In this document: positions 32,937 through 43,543 of the stretch, in pieces
How positions within the stretch are numbered: position 1 is the stretch's first letter
Layout of the letters: every line of letters starts with the position of its first letter
Source of the DNA: Evansella sp. AB-P1
Lineage (GTDB): Bacteria > Bacillota > Bacilli > Bacillales > Salisediminibacteriaceae
Assembly: GCF_029688925.1 (NCBI RefSeq)
Contig: NZ_JARUKY010000013.1
Span: forward strand, 1 to 64,000
Reading direction: 5' to 3'
Length of the DNA stretch: 64,000 nt
Made by a program: the position numbers and the translations under genes
The notes under the pieces: model-generated
What the model saw: the letters and a program-made list of their open reading frames with translations, nothing else
Told to the model about the DNA's origin: nothing
Databases searched by the model: none

Positions 32937-33920
32937 TCAAAATTCAGCAAGCTCTTTCATAGCTGTTTCTACTTTATCTGGATTTACCATAAAATGCTTT
33001 TCCATCGTTGGTGCATAAGGCATTGCCGGTACATCTGGACCAGCTAACCGTTGAATAGGAGCATCTAAATCAAAAAGACAATTTTCTGCTATGATTGCTG
33101 ATACTTCACTTATTATACTTCCTTCTTTATTATCCTCAGTTATTAATAATACTTTCCCTGTCTTTTTGGCAGCTTCTATAATTGCGTCTTTGTCTAGTGG
33201 ATATACCGTTCGTAGATCGAGAATATGTGCCTCATATCCTTCTTTCGCAAGGTTTTCTGCCGCTTGCATGGCAAAGTGAACACATAAACCATAAGTAATA
33301 ACGGTTATATCTTCACCTTCACGTTTTATATCAGCTTTCCCAATCGGTAGTGTATAGTCTTCAACTGGTACCTCACCTTTTATTAAACGGTACATACGTT
33401 TATGCTCAAAAAACAAAACAGGATCATCGCTTCGTATTGCTGATTTTAATAATCCCTTCACATCGTAAGGGGTAGATGGCATGACAATTTTTAATCCAGG
33501 TATATTTGCAAACATGGCTTCTACAGACTGGGAATGATAGAGTGCACCATGTACTCCACCACCATATGGAGCTCTTATGGTTAATGGACAATGCCAATCG
33601 TTATTTGAACGATAACGAATTTTTGCAGCTTCAGAAACGATTTGATTTACAGCAGGCATAATAAAATCGGCAAATTGCATCTCAGCTATAGGACGCATTC
33701 CATACATAGCTGCACCTATTCCAACACCAGCAATCGCTGATTCTGCTAAAGGAGTATCGATTACTCTCTGCTCACCAAATTGTTCGTATAACCCATTCGT
33801 TGCTCGAAAGACCCCACCACGAACTCCTACATCTTCACCTAACACAAAAACACTTTCATCTCGTTCCATCTCTTCTTTAATAGCACTCGTCACAGCTTCT
33901 ATATAAGAAATTATCGGCAT
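32937..33920 (-). CDS. bkdAB: branched-chain 2-oxo acid dehydrogenase E1 beta
   Basis: 327 residues from ATG 33920 (GGAGTGAAG upstream), the same length as the B. subtilis protein; the longer frame to 33941 overlaps bkdAA. Transketolase-like pyrimidine domain with VLGEDVGVRGGVFRAT, then DTPLAESAIAGVGIGAA, EMQFADFIMPA and the C-terminal domain (VYPLDKDAIIEAAKKTGK). With E1 alpha it forms the thiamine-diphosphate-dependent E1 heterotetramer that decarboxylates the keto acids of Leu, Ile and Val. Confidence 0.95.
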   Translation of the reverse strand: MPIISYIEAVTSAIKEEMERDESVFVLGEDVGVRGGVFRATNGLYEQFGEQRVIDTPLAESAIAGVGIGAAMYGMRPIAEMQFADFIMPAVNQIVSEAAKIRYRSNNDWHCPLTIRAPYGGGVHGALYHSQSVEAMFANIPGLKIVMPSTPYDVKGLLKSAIRSDDPVLFFEHKRMYRLIKGEVPVEDYTLPIGKADIKREGEDITVITYGLCVHFAMQAAENLAKEGYEAHILDLRTVYPLDKDAIIEAAKKTGKVLLITEDNKEGSIISEVSAIIAENCLFDLDAPIQRLAGPDVPAMPYAPTMEKHFMVNPDKVETAMKELAEF

Positions 33921-33927
33921 TGTTACT

Positions 33928-34923
33928 TCACTCCTCTCCATAAACGAATTTCAATGCAGATTCAGGTTCAGCATATGGAGCTTTTTCAGCATAATCTGTT
34001 GCATCATCAATCATTTTCCGATGACTACTACGAATTTCTTCTTCTCTTTCTTCCGTTAATACTCCAATATCTTTTAAATAGGAACTAAAAGTAATAATGG
34101 AATCTATTTTTTTCGCTGCTTCCACTTCTGCCTTCTCTCTATACGTACTATCATCATCATCACTAGAATGAGGAGTTAATCGATAGGAAACTGTCTCTAT
34201 TAACGTTGGACCTTCTCCTTTAATAGCTCTTTCTCTTGCATTAGATATAGCTTCATATACAGCAAGAGGATCATTCCCATCTACCGTTTCTCCATATATT
34301 CCATATCCAATAGCTCGATCCGAAATTTTTTCACAACGGAGCTGTTTATCTAGTGGTACTGAAATTGCATATTTGTTATTTTCACACATAAAAATAACTG
34401 GCAGATCATGAACACTCGCAAAATTTATTCCTTCATGGAAATCCCCTTGATTAGATGACCCTTCCCCAAATGTAGTAAATGCAACAAAGTCCTCTTTTTT
34501 CATTTTCGCAGCTAATCCAAAACCAACAGCATGTGGAACTTGTGTGGTTACTGGAGATGAACCTGTTACTATTCGGTTTTTCTTTTGACCAAAATGCCCT
34601 GGCATTTGACGCCCTCCAGAATTCGGATCCTCTGCCTTTGCAAACCCTGACAGCATTAAATCTTGTGCCGTCATGCCAAAGGTTAAGACAACTCCCATAT
34701 CACGATAATACGGTAGGACATAATCCTTCTCCTTCTTTAATGCCATCGCTGCCCCTACTTGGGCTGCTTCTTGACCTTGACAGGAAATGACAAAAGGAAT
34801 TTTCCCAGCTCGATTTAATAACCACATTCTTTCATCAATCATTCTTGCTAACAACATTGTTTCATACATTTCAAGTACATCATCATCCGATAATCCTAGT
34901 CGTTGGTGACGTTGTTCTGTCAT
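33928..34923 (-). CDS. bkdAA: branched-chain 2-oxo acid dehydrogenase E1 alpha
   Basis: 331 residues of the E1 alpha family. It has CQGQEAAQVG, the phosphorylation-loop-like PHSSDDDDSTYR and the thiamine-diphosphate motif (FGEGSSNQGDFHEGINFASVH...CENNKYAIS, the GDG...N pattern with E and N variants). Start ATG follows GGAGGGG. It is translated just before bkdAB (7 bases apart) and forms the E1 component with it. Confidence 0.95.
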   Translation of the reverse strand: MTEQRHQRLGLSDDDVLEMYETMLLARMIDERMWLLNRAGKIPFVISCQGQEAAQVGAAMALKKEKDYVLPYYRDMGVVLTFGMTAQDLMLSGFAKAEDPNSGGRQMPGHFGQKKNRIVTGSSPVTTQVPHAVGFGLAAKMKKEDFVAFTTFGEGSSNQGDFHEGINFASVHDLPVIFMCENNKYAISVPLDKQLRCEKISDRAIGYGIYGETVDGNDPLAVYEAISNARERAIKGEGPTLIETVSYRLTPHSSDDDDSTYREKAEVEAAKKIDSIITFSSYLKDIGVLTEEREEEIRSSHRKMIDDATDYAEKAPYAEPESALKFVYGEE

Positions 34924-34975
34924 ATCAACCCCTCCTTATTTCTCCACATTTCTGTTGTACTCAGAAGTAAAGGCA

Positions 34976-36403
34976 CTATCCACCATGAATTGCCTTCCCA
35001 TCAACTGCTAGGGCTGCTTCTCCGATAGCTTCAGATAAACTTGGATGAGGATGAATCGTTTCCCCTACTTCCCAATGGGCTGCATCTAAAACCTTGGCTA
35101 GAGCAGCTTCAGAAATCATATCAGTAACATGAGGTCCAATCATATGGACTCCTAATAAATCATCTGTTTTTGCATCGGATATAAACTTAACAAATCCAGT
35201 TGTATCACCGTATACTAGTGCTTTACCAATTGCCTTAAAGGAAAAAGTTCCTGTTTTCACTTCAAATCCTTTTTCTTTTGCTTCCACTTCAGTCAATCCA
35301 ACACTGGCAACTTCCGGAGATGAATAAGTGCATTTCGCTACTAGTTCTGGATTCACTGGGTGTGGGTTTCCTCCAGCCATATGCTCTACAGCAGCAATCC
35401 CTTCATGTGAAGCAACATGAGCAAGTTGTAAGCCTCCAATGCAATCACCAATTGCGTATATATGTGATTCTTTTGTTTGATAGTATTTGTTCGTAACGAT
35501 ATAACCATCTTCAATTTTAATATCTGTATTCTGAAGCCCTATATCAGAAATGCTCGCTTTTCTTCCAATAGATATTAGTACTTTTTCAGACTCTGTATCA
35601 ACTAATTTATCCTTATGTTCATAGGATATTGAAACTGCTTCCCCTTGTACTTTTAGTTTTTCTGGTATTACCTTTGCTCCTGTTACTATCTTTACTCCTT
35701 TTTTCTTCATTGCCCTTTGCATTTCTTTAGAGACAGCTTCATCTTCAAGTGGAAGAATACGCGGTAAATACTCAAGGACAGTTACTTGAACCCCAAAATC
35801 TGCGAGCATTGAAGCCCATTCAATACCAATTACACCACCACCTATTATCGTTATCGTTTTAGGTAGCTTCGTTAATTCTAGCGCATCATCTGACGTTAAA
35901 ATGTGTTCTCCGTCAGACTCTATGCCAGGTAATAGCTTTGGTGAACTTCCAGTAGCGATTAATACATACTTTGGTACAATCATATTATTCTCTGATCCAT
36001 CATTATTTTCAATTGATATTGTTCCAGGTGACGGTGAAAAAATGGATGGTCCTAATATTCGACCATGCCCCTCATAAATATCAATCTTTCCTATCTTCAT
36101 TAAATGCTGAACACCTTTATATAATTGGTCAACGATCCCCTGCTTTCTTTCCTGTACTTTTATGAAGTTTAAGGTTGGTTTCTCCGTTTCTATACCAAAA
36201 TCATCACTTTTTTTCACGGTTTGAAATACCTCAGCACTTCTCAATAGTGCTTTACTAGGGATACAGCCTTTGTGTAAGCAAGTTCCCCCCAATTTTTCTT
36301 TTTCAACAACCGCAACTTTCATACCTAACTGAGAAGCTCGAATTGCAGCTACATAACCGCCTGTACCAGCTCCTATTATGACTAGGTCATATTCCTTAGT
36401 CAT
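34976..36403 (-). CDS. lpdV: dihydrolipoyl dehydrogenase of the branched-chain complex (E3)
   Basis: 475 residues. It has an FAD-binding GAGTGGYVAA near residue 11, the redox disulfide in GGTCLHKGCIPS (Cys42, Cys47), an NAD-binding GGGVIGIEWASML and FAD segment YAIGDC. The C-terminal interface motif HPHPSLSEA supplies the catalytic His and Glu partner. It reoxidises the dihydrolipoyl groups of BkdB with NAD+. The position in the operon between buk and bkdAA is as in B. subtilis. Confidence 0.95.
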   Translation of the reverse strand: MTKEYDLVIIGAGTGGYVAAIRASQLGMKVAVVEKEKLGGTCLHKGCIPSKALLRSAEVFQTVKKSDDFGIETEKPTLNFIKVQERKQGIVDQLYKGVQHLMKIGKIDIYEGHGRILGPSIFSPSPGTISIENNDGSENNMIVPKYVLIATGSSPKLLPGIESDGEHILTSDDALELTKLPKTITIIGGGVIGIEWASMLADFGVQVTVLEYLPRILPLEDEAVSKEMQRAMKKKGVKIVTGAKVIPEKLKVQGEAVSISYEHKDKLVDTESEKVLISIGRKASISDIGLQNTDIKIEDGYIVTNKYYQTKESHIYAIGDCIGGLQLAHVASHEGIAAVEHMAGGNPHPVNPELVAKCTYSSPEVASVGLTEVEAKEKGFEVKTGTFSFKAIGKALVYGDTTGFVKFISDAKTDDLLGVHMIGPHVTDMISEAALAKVLDAAHWEVGETIHPHPSLSEAIGEAALAVDGKAIHGG

Positions 36404-36455
36404 AGCTATCCCTCCTAAATTCTAGATTAACGTAGGAAAACCCTTTTTGAAATGA

Positions 36456-37538
36456 TTAAAAATTATATTCTTTCGCAATTTCTTCCTTTCGTAATACACG
36501 TAAAGCCCCTTCTGCCAAGGCTTGAAGTTCATTTTCACCTGGTTTTACTATAACATTTCCGATCCAATTAATTCTTTCTATTATTTTTGCTACAAATTGC
36601 TTTCCGTAAGCAAGACCACCAGTTAATATAATAGCATCTACTTTGCCAGAAATAACAGTAGATGCAGAACCAATTTCTTTAGCAACTTGATATGCCATTG
36701 CTTGATAAACAATTTCTGCTCTTTCATCACCTTTAGTTATCCTATTTTCTACTTCTACTGCATCATTCGTACCTAAATAACCAACTAGACCACCTTGACC
36801 TACAATTTTTTTCATTATCTCATCCGCATAATATTCACCAGAGAAACACATAGAAACTAAATCACCAGCAGGTACAGTTCCTGCTCTTTCTGGTGAAAAT
36901 GGTCCTTCTCCATGTAGTCCATTGTTTACGTCTACCACTTTGCCGTATTTATGTACACCTACAGTTATACCGCCACCCATATGAACGACAATTAACTTAA
37001 GGTCTTTGTATGATCTTCCAAGTTCATCTGCAACACGTCTAGCTACTGCCTTCTGATTTAATGCATGAAAAATACTCTTTCGTTCAAAGTCTACATATCC
37101 TGATATTCTTGCTACTGGGTCCATTTCATCCACAACTACCGGGTCTACGATATAAGCTTCAATATTTAATTGTGTCGCTATTTCGTGAGCAAGAATTCCC
37201 CCTAAATTTGAAGCATGTTGTCCTGAGTAGCCTTCCTTTAAATCCGTTAACATTTTTTCATTTACTAAGTACGTACCTCCTTCAATAGGTCGAAGGAGGC
37301 CTCCTCTGCCTACTACTGCAGATAACTTTGATAAATTCATATTATTTTTATCTAACGTTTCTAAAATCATTTGTTTACGAAAAGCATATTGTTCAATAAT
37401 GGAGTTATATTTATTTAAACTCTCTCTATCATGCCGGATTGTTTCTTCCATTATCATTCTTTCATTGTCAAATACACCTATCTTAGTAGAAGTAGATCCT
37501 GGGTTAATTGTTAAAATTCTATAGTCTCTTTGTCCCAC
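36456..37538 (-). CDS. buk: butyrate / branched-chain fatty acid kinase
   Basis: 360 residues of the acetate kinase (ASKHA) family. It has [14 protein letters not shown] at the N-terminus (phosphate 1), [37 protein letters not shown] in the middle and [12 protein letters not shown] (adenosine motif) near the end. It makes ATP from butyryl- or branched-chain acyl-phosphate produced by Ptb. GTG start behind GGGGGAAC. Third gene of the operon after ptb and bcd. Confidence 0.95.
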   Translation of the reverse strand: MGQRDYRILTINPGSTSTKIGVFDNERMIMEETIRHDRESLNKYNSIIEQYAFRKQMILETLDKNNMNLSKLSAVVGRGGLLRPIEGGTYLVNEKMLTDLKEGYSGQHASNLGGILAHEIATQLNIEAYIVDPVVVDEMDPVARISGYVDFERKSIFHALNQKAVARRVADELGRSYKDLKLIVVHMGGGITVGVHKYGKVVDVNNGLHGEGPFSPERAGTVPAGDLVSMCFSGEYYADEIMKKIVGQGGLVGYLGTNDAVEVENRITKGDERAEIVYQAMAYQVAKEIGSASTVISGKVDAIILTGGLAYGKQFVAKIIERINWIGNVIVKPGENELQALAEGALRVLRKEEIAKEYNF

Positions 37539-37571
37539 GTCAGTTCCCCCTAATGCAACTTTCTTGCGCCA

Positions 37572-38669
37572 TTATCTTCCTCTGCTTAATATGTCCATTC
37601 CATTTCTTAAAAATTGTTTTCTTGATTTACGCATTGTTTGTATTCGTTCTTCTGCCATGCGATCCGCAGCTTTATAAGTTGGAATCTTATCTCTCTTAGA
37701 AATTTCAAATATAGTAAGAATACTATCATAAATCATTTCTACTTTTTTTAAGGCCCGTTCTCGATTATAACCTAATAGCTCATCAGCAACATTGATGACA
37801 CCACCTGAATTTATAACATAGTCAGGTGCATATATAATCCCATTTTCTTGAATAATATCTCCATGACGAGTTTCTTTTAGCTGGTTGTTGGCAGCGCCTG
37901 CTATCACTTTTGCCTTCAATAAAGGAATCGTTTCATCATTTATTGTTGCCCCAAGTGCACATGGAGAGTAAATATCACAATCTACGCTATAAATATCATT
38001 TGTATCTACAGCTTCTGCACCAAATTCCTCAACAGCTCGTTGAACTGCATCTTTATTTATATCAGTAACAATTAACTTTGCCCCTTCTTCATGAAGGTGA
38101 CGACATAATGTAAATGCTACATTACCTACACCTTGAACAGCAACCCGTTTTCCCTCTAACGAGTCAGATCCAAATGCTTCTTTTGCGGCAGCTTTCATAC
38201 CGACATAAACACCATAAGCTGTTACTGGAGATGGATTTCCTGATGATCCGAAGGCTGGTGAAATCCCAGTTACATAATCAGTCTCTTGGTAAACAAGATC
38301 CATATCCTCCACAGTGGTACCTACATCTTCTGCCGTAATATAACGCCCATTCAACCCTTGAATGAATCTACCAAATGCTCGAAACATCGCTTCATTTTTG
38401 TCTTTTCTAGGATCACCTATAATAACTGTTTTTCCCCCACCAAGATTTAAGCCTGCAGCTGCATTTTTATATGTCATGCCTTTCGCTAACCTTAGTGCAT
38501 CTTCAAAGGCAGCTTCCTCAGTATCATATGTCCACATCCTTGTACCACCAAGTGCCGGTCCTAATGTTGTATCGTGTATGGCAATAATGGCTTTTAGTCC
38601 CGATTCTTTATCTTGACAAACAACTACCTGTTCGTAATCAAACGCTTCCATATATTTGAATAATTCCAT
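37572..38669 (-). CDS. bcd: leucine (branched-chain amino acid) dehydrogenase
   Basis: 365 residues of the Glu/Leu/Phe/Val dehydrogenase family. [15 protein letters not shown] holds the catalytic lysine, [12 protein letters not shown] is present and the Rossmann loop is [16 protein letters not shown] and [19 protein letters not shown] follow. It deaminates Leu, Ile and Val to their keto acids with NAD+, feeding the BkdA/BkdB complex encoded downstream. ATG after GAGGAGG. Confidence 0.95.
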   Translation of the reverse strand: MELFKYMEAFDYEQVVVCQDKESGLKAIIAIHDTTLGPALGGTRMWTYDTEEAAFEDALRLAKGMTYKNAAAGLNLGGGKTVIIGDPRKDKNEAMFRAFGRFIQGLNGRYITAEDVGTTVEDMDLVYQETDYVTGISPAFGSSGNPSPVTAYGVYVGMKAAAKEAFGSDSLEGKRVAVQGVGNVAFTLCRHLHEEGAKLIVTDINKDAVQRAVEEFGAEAVDTNDIYSVDCDIYSPCALGATINDETIPLLKAKVIAGAANNQLKETRHGDIIQENGIIYAPDYVINSGGVINVADELLGYNRERALKKVEMIYDSILTIFEISKRDKIPTYKAADRMAEERIQTMRKSRKQFLRNGMDILSRGR

Positions 38670-38706
38670 TTTAAAATGCCTCCTCTTTTTTATATGTACA
38701 CTTCTC

Positions 38707-39624
38707 CTAATCTACAGTAACTGTACTTAAAGCCATCGTCATAGATAGCATTTTACTCTCAATAGAATCAGCTCTTGATGTAAGTATAATTGGTGCTTTT
38801 GCTCCTACAATTATTCCACCAACAATAGCTTTACCAAATATAGTTAAAGATTTATATAAAACATTTCCCACTTCAATTGATGGTACTATAATAATATCAG
38901 CATAGCCTGCTACCTTCGAATCAATTCCCTTTTGCTTTGCTGCATCAACGGAAACAGCATTGTCTAATGCAAGGGGGCCATCAACGACACATTGTTTAAT
39001 TTGACCTCTTCGATTCATCATGGTTAATGCTGCTGCATCTAAAGTGGCTTGCATTGACGTATTAACTGTTTCAACAGCTGCAATTACAGCAACCTTTGGT
39101 TCATTTATTCCCATATTCCCTACAGCCTCTACTGCATTTTGTAAAATTTGCACTTTACCATTTAAGTCAGGAGCAATATTTATTGCTGCATCCGTAACGA
39201 ACAGAAAGCTATCCCGTTCCGAAAGAGAAAAGCCGGCTAAATGGGATAAAACATTTCCAGTTCTAAGTCCAAAATCTTTATTTAATACTGCTTTTAAAAG
39301 AAGGGAAGTTGCTAGCATTCCTTTCATTACAATGTCTCCTTCCCCCTTACGGACGAGCTGAACCGCTTGATTAGCTGAGCTTATGTCATTATCTGAATGG
39401 ACAAAACGTATTCTCTCATTCTCATCCAACCCTTGAAAAAGCCCTACTTCTTTAGCAAGGTCTGTCATTAAATCACTTGGACCTACAAATATAAAAGACG
39501 CTAGCCTTTCGTCTAAAGCCTGTTTTGCAGCAAGAAACAACGTTATATCCGTTGCATGTGCAACAACAATAGTACGGCAATTCTGGTTACTTTTTATTGC
39601 AGTTATTAACGTTTCCAAGTTCAT
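38707..39624 (-). CDS. ptb: phosphate butyryltransferase / branched acyltransferase
   Basis: 305 residues of the PTA/PTB family: [71 protein letters not shown] and the C-terminal [21 protein letters not shown]. It converts branched acyl-CoA plus phosphate to acyl-phosphate, which Buk uses to make ATP. First gene of the bkd operon, directly downstream of the sigma-54 promoter. Confidence 0.95.
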   Translation of the reverse strand: MNLETLITAIKSNQNCRTIVVAHATDITLFLAAKQALDERLASFIFVGPSDLMTDLAKEVGLFQGLDENERIRFVHSDNDISSANQAVQLVRKGEGDIVMKGMLATSLLLKAVLNKDFGLRTGNVLSHLAGFSLSERDSFLFVTDAAINIAPDLNGKVQILQNAVEAVGNMGINEPKVAVIAAVETVNTSMQATLDAAALTMMNRRGQIKQCVVDGPLALDNAVSVDAAKQKGIDSKVAGYADIIIVPSIEVGNVLYKSLTIFGKAIVGGIIVGAKAPIILTSRADSIESKMLSMTMALSTVTVD

Positions 39625-39671
39625 GTTGCTGCTCCACCTTTCTCTAAGTTTTCTTTCCCACTTTATTAATT

Positions 39672-39689
39672 ATGCAAAAACTATGCCAA
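39672..39689 (-). promoter_or_regulatory. sigma-54 (SigL) -24/-12 promoter of the bkd operon
   Basis: Minus-strand TTGGCATAGTTTTTGCAT has GG at -24 and GC at -12 with exactly 10 bases between them, the strict sigma-54 spacing. It lies 48 bases before the ptb start. The adjacent bkdR gene encodes the matching enhancer-binding activator. Confidence 0.93.
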
Positions 39690-39740
39690 CACTTTACAAT
39701 GATTGAACTACTATTTTTTATAGACACTTTAACATTTAAC

Positions 39741-39766
39741 CGCGCAACTTTTTTCAAAACGCGCAA
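39741..39766 (-). promoter_or_regulatory. candidate BkdR upstream activator sites
   Basis: Two minus-strand TTGCGCG copies (39741-39747 and 39760-39766) stand 19 bases apart, about 55-75 bases upstream of the -24 element and just after the bkdR stop. Repeated sites at this distance fit enhancer sites for BkdR. This is inferred from position only. Confidence 0.5.
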
Positions 39767-39793
39767 TATTTTGCATGCATAATACTTCGTAAA

Positions 39794-41869
39794 TCATAAG
39801 TGCAAGTTGTGCTTGTCCAATTTATAATACAAATTTCGAATAGATAAACCTAATTCTTTTGCCGTCTTCGTTTTATTTCCATTATTCTCTTTTAAGACAC
39901 CATAAATCATGTCCCTTTCTTCCTTATCTAATACTTCCTGTAATGTTTGATTATTGTAGTTCTTCTTAACAAACCCTTCTTCTTGATAACCTTGAATCTT
40001 ATCATTATTTTTATTATCAAGGGAAGGAAGGTTATGGATACTTATCTTATTTTCTAAATAATGCATATGTATCATCGCCCGTCCTAATACGTTTTCTAGT
40101 TCTCTAACATTTCCTGGCCAATGATAATTTTTAAGTCTTTCCAATGCTTCTCCCGATACTCCCCCTACATTTCTTCCATAATCTTGATTTAATTTATTTA
40201 ATAAATGATTACATAACGGTGAAATATCCGATTTTCTTTGCCTTAATGGAGGTATAAATATTGGCATTCTATTTAAACGATAAAATAAATCATTTCTAAA
40301 TTCTTTTTTCTCTAACTTCTCTTCCATATCCACATTTGTAGCTGCAATTACTCTAACATCAATGGATATGGCATTCGTCCCTCCAACTCTAACGATTTCT
40401 TTCTCTTGTAAAACTCGTAATAGCTTCGCCTGTGTATGTAATGAAATTTCACCTATCTCATCCAAAAAAATACTTCCTTTATTCGCCTCTTCAAACAAAC
40501 CTTTCTTTCCACCTCGTTTTGCACCTGAAAAGGCTCCTTCTTCATATCCAAACAATTCACTTTCTAATAATGTTTCTGATATAGCAGCACAATTTACTCG
40601 AATAAATTTGTTATATTTTCGTTTACTTGCATTATGTATTGCATGAGCAAATAACTCTTTACCTGTACCACTTTCCCCTTGCAATAAAATAGTTGCAGGA
40701 GTCAATGCTGCCATTTTTGCTTGTTGGATAGCAATTTTCATTTCTTCTGATTCACCAATGATATCGTTAAAGCTATATTTTGCTTCTAAAGTACGAATGA
40801 TTTGTTTTGCTCTCTCTAGCTCATGGTTTAATGCTTCAATTTCTGACATATCATGGATAACTGCAACACTTCCCTTTAGCTTGCCATCTACAATAACAGG
40901 AGCAACATTTACGATAACATCCTTTTTGCCTATACCTACCTTCATCTTAACTCCTCTAACTGATTCACCTGTTTCCAGTACTTGCATGTGCATGCTTTCC
41001 CCTTCCGATATATCGATAGAAGCAGGTTTACCTATAACCTCCTCCTGCGATAAACCAGTCAACCTTGTATAAGCAGGATTTATTAATATCCCTTTCCCAT
41101 TTTCATCCACTACTGAGATAGCGTCTTCTGAGGATTGAATGATTGCTTCAAGCATTTGTTGAATACTTTTTAAATTTGTAACTTCTTCTGCCATATTTAA
41201 AATATCTGTAATATCTCTAAATACAGCTAGTGCTCCAAAAATACGGTTCCCCATATACATCGGAACTCTTGTAGTTATAATCGAACGTTCTTCCCCAATA
41301 ATTTGACGACGATTTTTTTCTGTTACTCCAGTTTTCAACACTCTTGGAAGCTTACTTGTTGGTAATACTTCTTCAATCTTTCTTCCTAAAGCTTTTGCTT
41401 CTAATAGTCCTGACATTTCCTCTGCCCGTTTATTTATTAGTGTAATTTTATGCTCTCTATCAATAGCAATCATGCCATCGTGGGTTGAGTTTAAAATTCT
41501 ATCTAATTTCATATTATGCTGAATCACTTCATCAATTAACAATTCTTTTTCTTCTATTAAATAAAACATAATGGAAGCTACAGAACTGGGAATCAAGGTT
41601 ATTGTGTCATTTTTTATCGTTTCCCTTATTTTCTTTAATAACCCTGCATTACCTGTTACCTCTAAAATGATGTCGATTGGATTCGTTTTTTTATAAGCTG
41701 TAGACCACTCGTGGAATGTTGGTATTGAAAATTCTTCTGCTTTTTTAATCCCTAAACTATTTTTATTTTTATCTACAACACCGACAATATGAAACTGCTC
41801 TGTCTCCTTAAGGACTTCTAAAAGAGCTGTACCACCTTTCCCAGCACCTATAAGCAATAATCTTTTCAT
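39794..41869 (-). CDS. bkdR: sigma-54-dependent activator BkdR
   Basis: 691 residues from ATG 41869 (GGGGTGAAG upstream; the frame continues to 41917 without a ribosome site). It starts with a Rossmann-like segment ([20 protein letters not shown], to about 120) that looks like a ligand- or nucleotide-sensing fold. Two PAS domains follow (about 125-230 and 240-350). The AAA+ domain has Walker A GESGTGKE (about 398-405), the GAFSGA variant of the GAFTGA loop and Walker [10 protein letters not shown]. The C-terminal Fis helix-turn-helix is [20 protein letters not shown]. It activates the adjacent SigL promoter when Leu, Ile or Val are present, by analogy with B. subtilis. Confidence 0.93.
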   Translation of the reverse strand: MKRLLLIGAGKGGTALLEVLKETEQFHIVGVVDKNKNSLGIKKAEEFSIPTFHEWSTAYKKTNPIDIILEVTGNAGLLKKIRETIKNDTITLIPSSVASIMFYLIEEKELLIDEVIQHNMKLDRILNSTHDGMIAIDREHKITLINKRAEEMSGLLEAKALGRKIEEVLPTSKLPRVLKTGVTEKNRRQIIGEERSIITTRVPMYMGNRIFGALAVFRDITDILNMAEEVTNLKSIQQMLEAIIQSSEDAISVVDENGKGILINPAYTRLTGLSQEEVIGKPASIDISEGESMHMQVLETGESVRGVKMKVGIGKKDVIVNVAPVIVDGKLKGSVAVIHDMSEIEALNHELERAKQIIRTLEAKYSFNDIIGESEEMKIAIQQAKMAALTPATILLQGESGTGKELFAHAIHNASKRKYNKFIRVNCAAISETLLESELFGYEEGAFSGAKRGGKKGLFEEANKGSIFLDEIGEISLHTQAKLLRVLQEKEIVRVGGTNAISIDVRVIAATNVDMEEKLEKKEFRNDLFYRLNRMPIFIPPLRQRKSDISPLCNHLLNKLNQDYGRNVGGVSGEALERLKNYHWPGNVRELENVLGRAMIHMHYLENKISIHNLPSLDNKNNDKIQGYQEEGFVKKNYNNQTLQEVLDKEERDMIYGVLKENNGNKTKTAKELGLSIRNLYYKLDKHNLHL

Positions 41870-42009
41870 TATATACTTCACCCCATTCCTTATCTTTACA
41901 GAATATAATGTGTGCAATTTTTTTCATACCTTCTTTATTTACTATACATGATGTTCACTAGAAAAAAAATAAGATTACGTTTGCCCACAATGTTTTATTA
42001 CTATAAAAT
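41870..42009. other. intergenic, bkdR promoter region
   Basis: Start of a 600-base gap. The ribosome site of bkdR lies at its left end; no further feature is clear before the repeat at 42010. Confidence 0.35.
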
Positions 42010-42325
42010 ATAAGAGAAGACATGCATGTGGAGATCGTCCGTGGTAAAGAAGACACTGCGATTGTAAACATACTTGCACCATGGGGGATGAAAATACTCA
42101 TTAAGGGGTTTCATCCGTTGCAGGCGAACCAATTACGCCTAAGGTCAGCCCACGTCCTGTGGGCAACGGCGTAATCCTACCATCCTGGCTGCACGGGCAA
42201 TGCTTCAGCCTCCACACTTCGCACTAACGTGCCGAATTGTCGGGTCTTCTGCTATTGCTTTTCCCGTTGGAGTCGTCACCCTTCACTACTGAACCAGTCT
42301 ATTTTCAGGGTAGACCGCCTTTTAT
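42010..42325 (+). repeat. interspersed repeat A2, long copy
   Basis: Contains CACCATGGGGGATGAAAATA, TTTCATCCGTTGCA, CCAATTACGCCTAAGG, the hairpin CCCACGTCCTGTGGG, CAACGGCGTAATCCTACCAT, CCTGGCT, CACTGAACCAGTCTATTTTC and AGGGTAGACC. The order matches the copy at 29060-29292 except for about 60 extra bases in the middle (42190-42260). Non-coding. Confidence 0.75.
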
Positions 42326-42469
42326 AATAGAGAGAACTTTTATCATGGGCTTTGAATTAGTAGCTACAGGAAAGAAACAGAAAAATATTATATAAAGTAT
42401 AAAGTATATAAGATCACTTCTATCTGTTATTAATATAGAATTTATTAATGAAAAGAAAGGAATAATGAA

Positions 42470-42715
42470 ATGACATTTCAACGATTTATTGCCTTATGTA
42501 TTTTGCTTATACCTGTTTTTATAGCTGGTTATGGGATAAAACTAATGAGGGATACCCTATTTTATCAACTAGTATGGCCATATGAAGCACTATGGCTTCA
42601 ATTTTTCATTGGAGCATTCGCATTAGTTATAGGAGTTTGGTTTATCGGTGGCTTTATCTTGTATCGTGATCGAAAAAATAATAAGGTGGCACCCCGATTT
42701 CGAAAAGAAGTATAA
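42470..42715 (+). CDS. yqzF: DUF2627 small membrane protein (YqzF-like)
   Basis: 81 residues with two membrane helices (RFIALCILLIPVFIAGYGIKLMRD, then WLQFFIGAFALVIGVWFIGGFILYRDRKN) and a basic tail. This is the DUF2627 pattern, found beside bkdR in many bacilli. Function unknown. AAAGGAATAATG gives a ribosome site seven bases before the ATG. It is one of the few plus-strand genes in this half of the window. Confidence 0.85.
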   Translation: MTFQRFIALCILLIPVFIAGYGIKLMRDTLFYQLVWPYEALWLQFFIGAFALVIGVWFIGGFILYRDRKNNKVAPRFRKEV

Positions 42716-42722
42716 GGAAAAG

Positions 42723-42748
42723 TACTGCCTTATTTATTTAAGGCAGTA
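42723..42748. terminator. bidirectional terminator
   Basis: Perfect 10-bp stem TACTGCCTTA / TAAGGCAGTA between the convergent DUF2627 and glycosyltransferase genes, with T-rich flanks on both sides. Confidence 0.85.
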
Positions 42749-43543
42749 TTATTTTGCTCTTCCCAATTGGTCAAAGTGACGAACAATTGGTGTTCTTTCT
42801 AACCAAGCTTGAATGGATACCTTTTCTGCCATAAAGGTAGTAAAAACACAGATAGCCAATAAAAGAATAATATATGAAATGGGGAAAATTTCAATTGCAA
42901 TAATAGCACCAATTCCTCCAATTAGCATTGCCCCATTATCTCCAAGCATCCCTTTCATTCTCGACTCGTAAACGAACCAAAATGTAAATAAACACAAACT
43001 GAATAAAGTAATGAATAGATTTATTTCATAAATAATGAATGGCAGTAAAATCGTTACAGCAGAAAATTTCCAAACACGTAATGGTTTAGTATCTAACAAA
43101 TTCATAGAATGTGGGAATAAAATGAGTAAACATAAATAAATGAATGATACTACATGAGGCATATGGAAATGATATGTATAATAAATGGAGATAATAATAA
43201 CACCTACTGCCTTTAAAAGCCCAGTAGAAAACACTTTTTCATTAATAAATAATAAGAAATGTCCCCTTAGCCCCTTTGGATAAGGCTTTCCATATCGATC
43301 ATCAATAAAGCCTAAAATCCAAATGACGAATAAATAAGGAATGCTATAGAAAATTACATCAAAATAAGAAAAAAACAACATATCAATCCATATGACCCAC
43401 AAAAATATAACTCCTATACTATATGGGACGTACTTATTTTTATAATTTTTAACAGACCAATTCATCTTATTATATAACCATGTAAAAAATTTGAAGCTTA
43501 ATAATACATGAAAAGTAGCGATGGAAAACATCAATAATTCCAT
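42749..43543 (-). CDS. MraY/WecA-like membrane glycosyltransferase (GT4)
   Basis: 264 residues from ATG 43543 (GGAGA upstream; it overlaps the end of the GT2 gene). Eight or so membrane helices carry family motifs: GFIDDRYG (aspartate-rich loop), a shortened HSMNLLDTKPLR segment and MLGDNGAMLIGG. The MNLLDTKPLR site replaces the NAxNxxDGxxG of MraY, so the phospho-sugar acceptor may differ. Likely transfers a sugar-phosphate to a polyprenyl phosphate carrier. It is translationally coupled to the GT2 and SteA-like genes, forming a surface-glycan trio next to spo0A. Confidence 0.75.
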   Translation of the reverse strand: MELLMFSIATFHVLLSFKFFTWLYNKMNWSVKNYKNKYVPYSIGVIFLWVIWIDMLFFSYFDVIFYSIPYLFVIWILGFIDDRYGKPYPKGLRGHFLLFINEKVFSTGLLKAVGVIIISIYYTYHFHMPHVVSFIYLCLLILFPHSMNLLDTKPLRVWKFSAVTILLPFIIYEINLFITLFSLCLFTFWFVYESRMKGMLGDNGAMLIGGIGAIIAIEIFPISYIILLLAICVFTTFMAEKVSIQAWLERTPIVRHFDQLGRAK

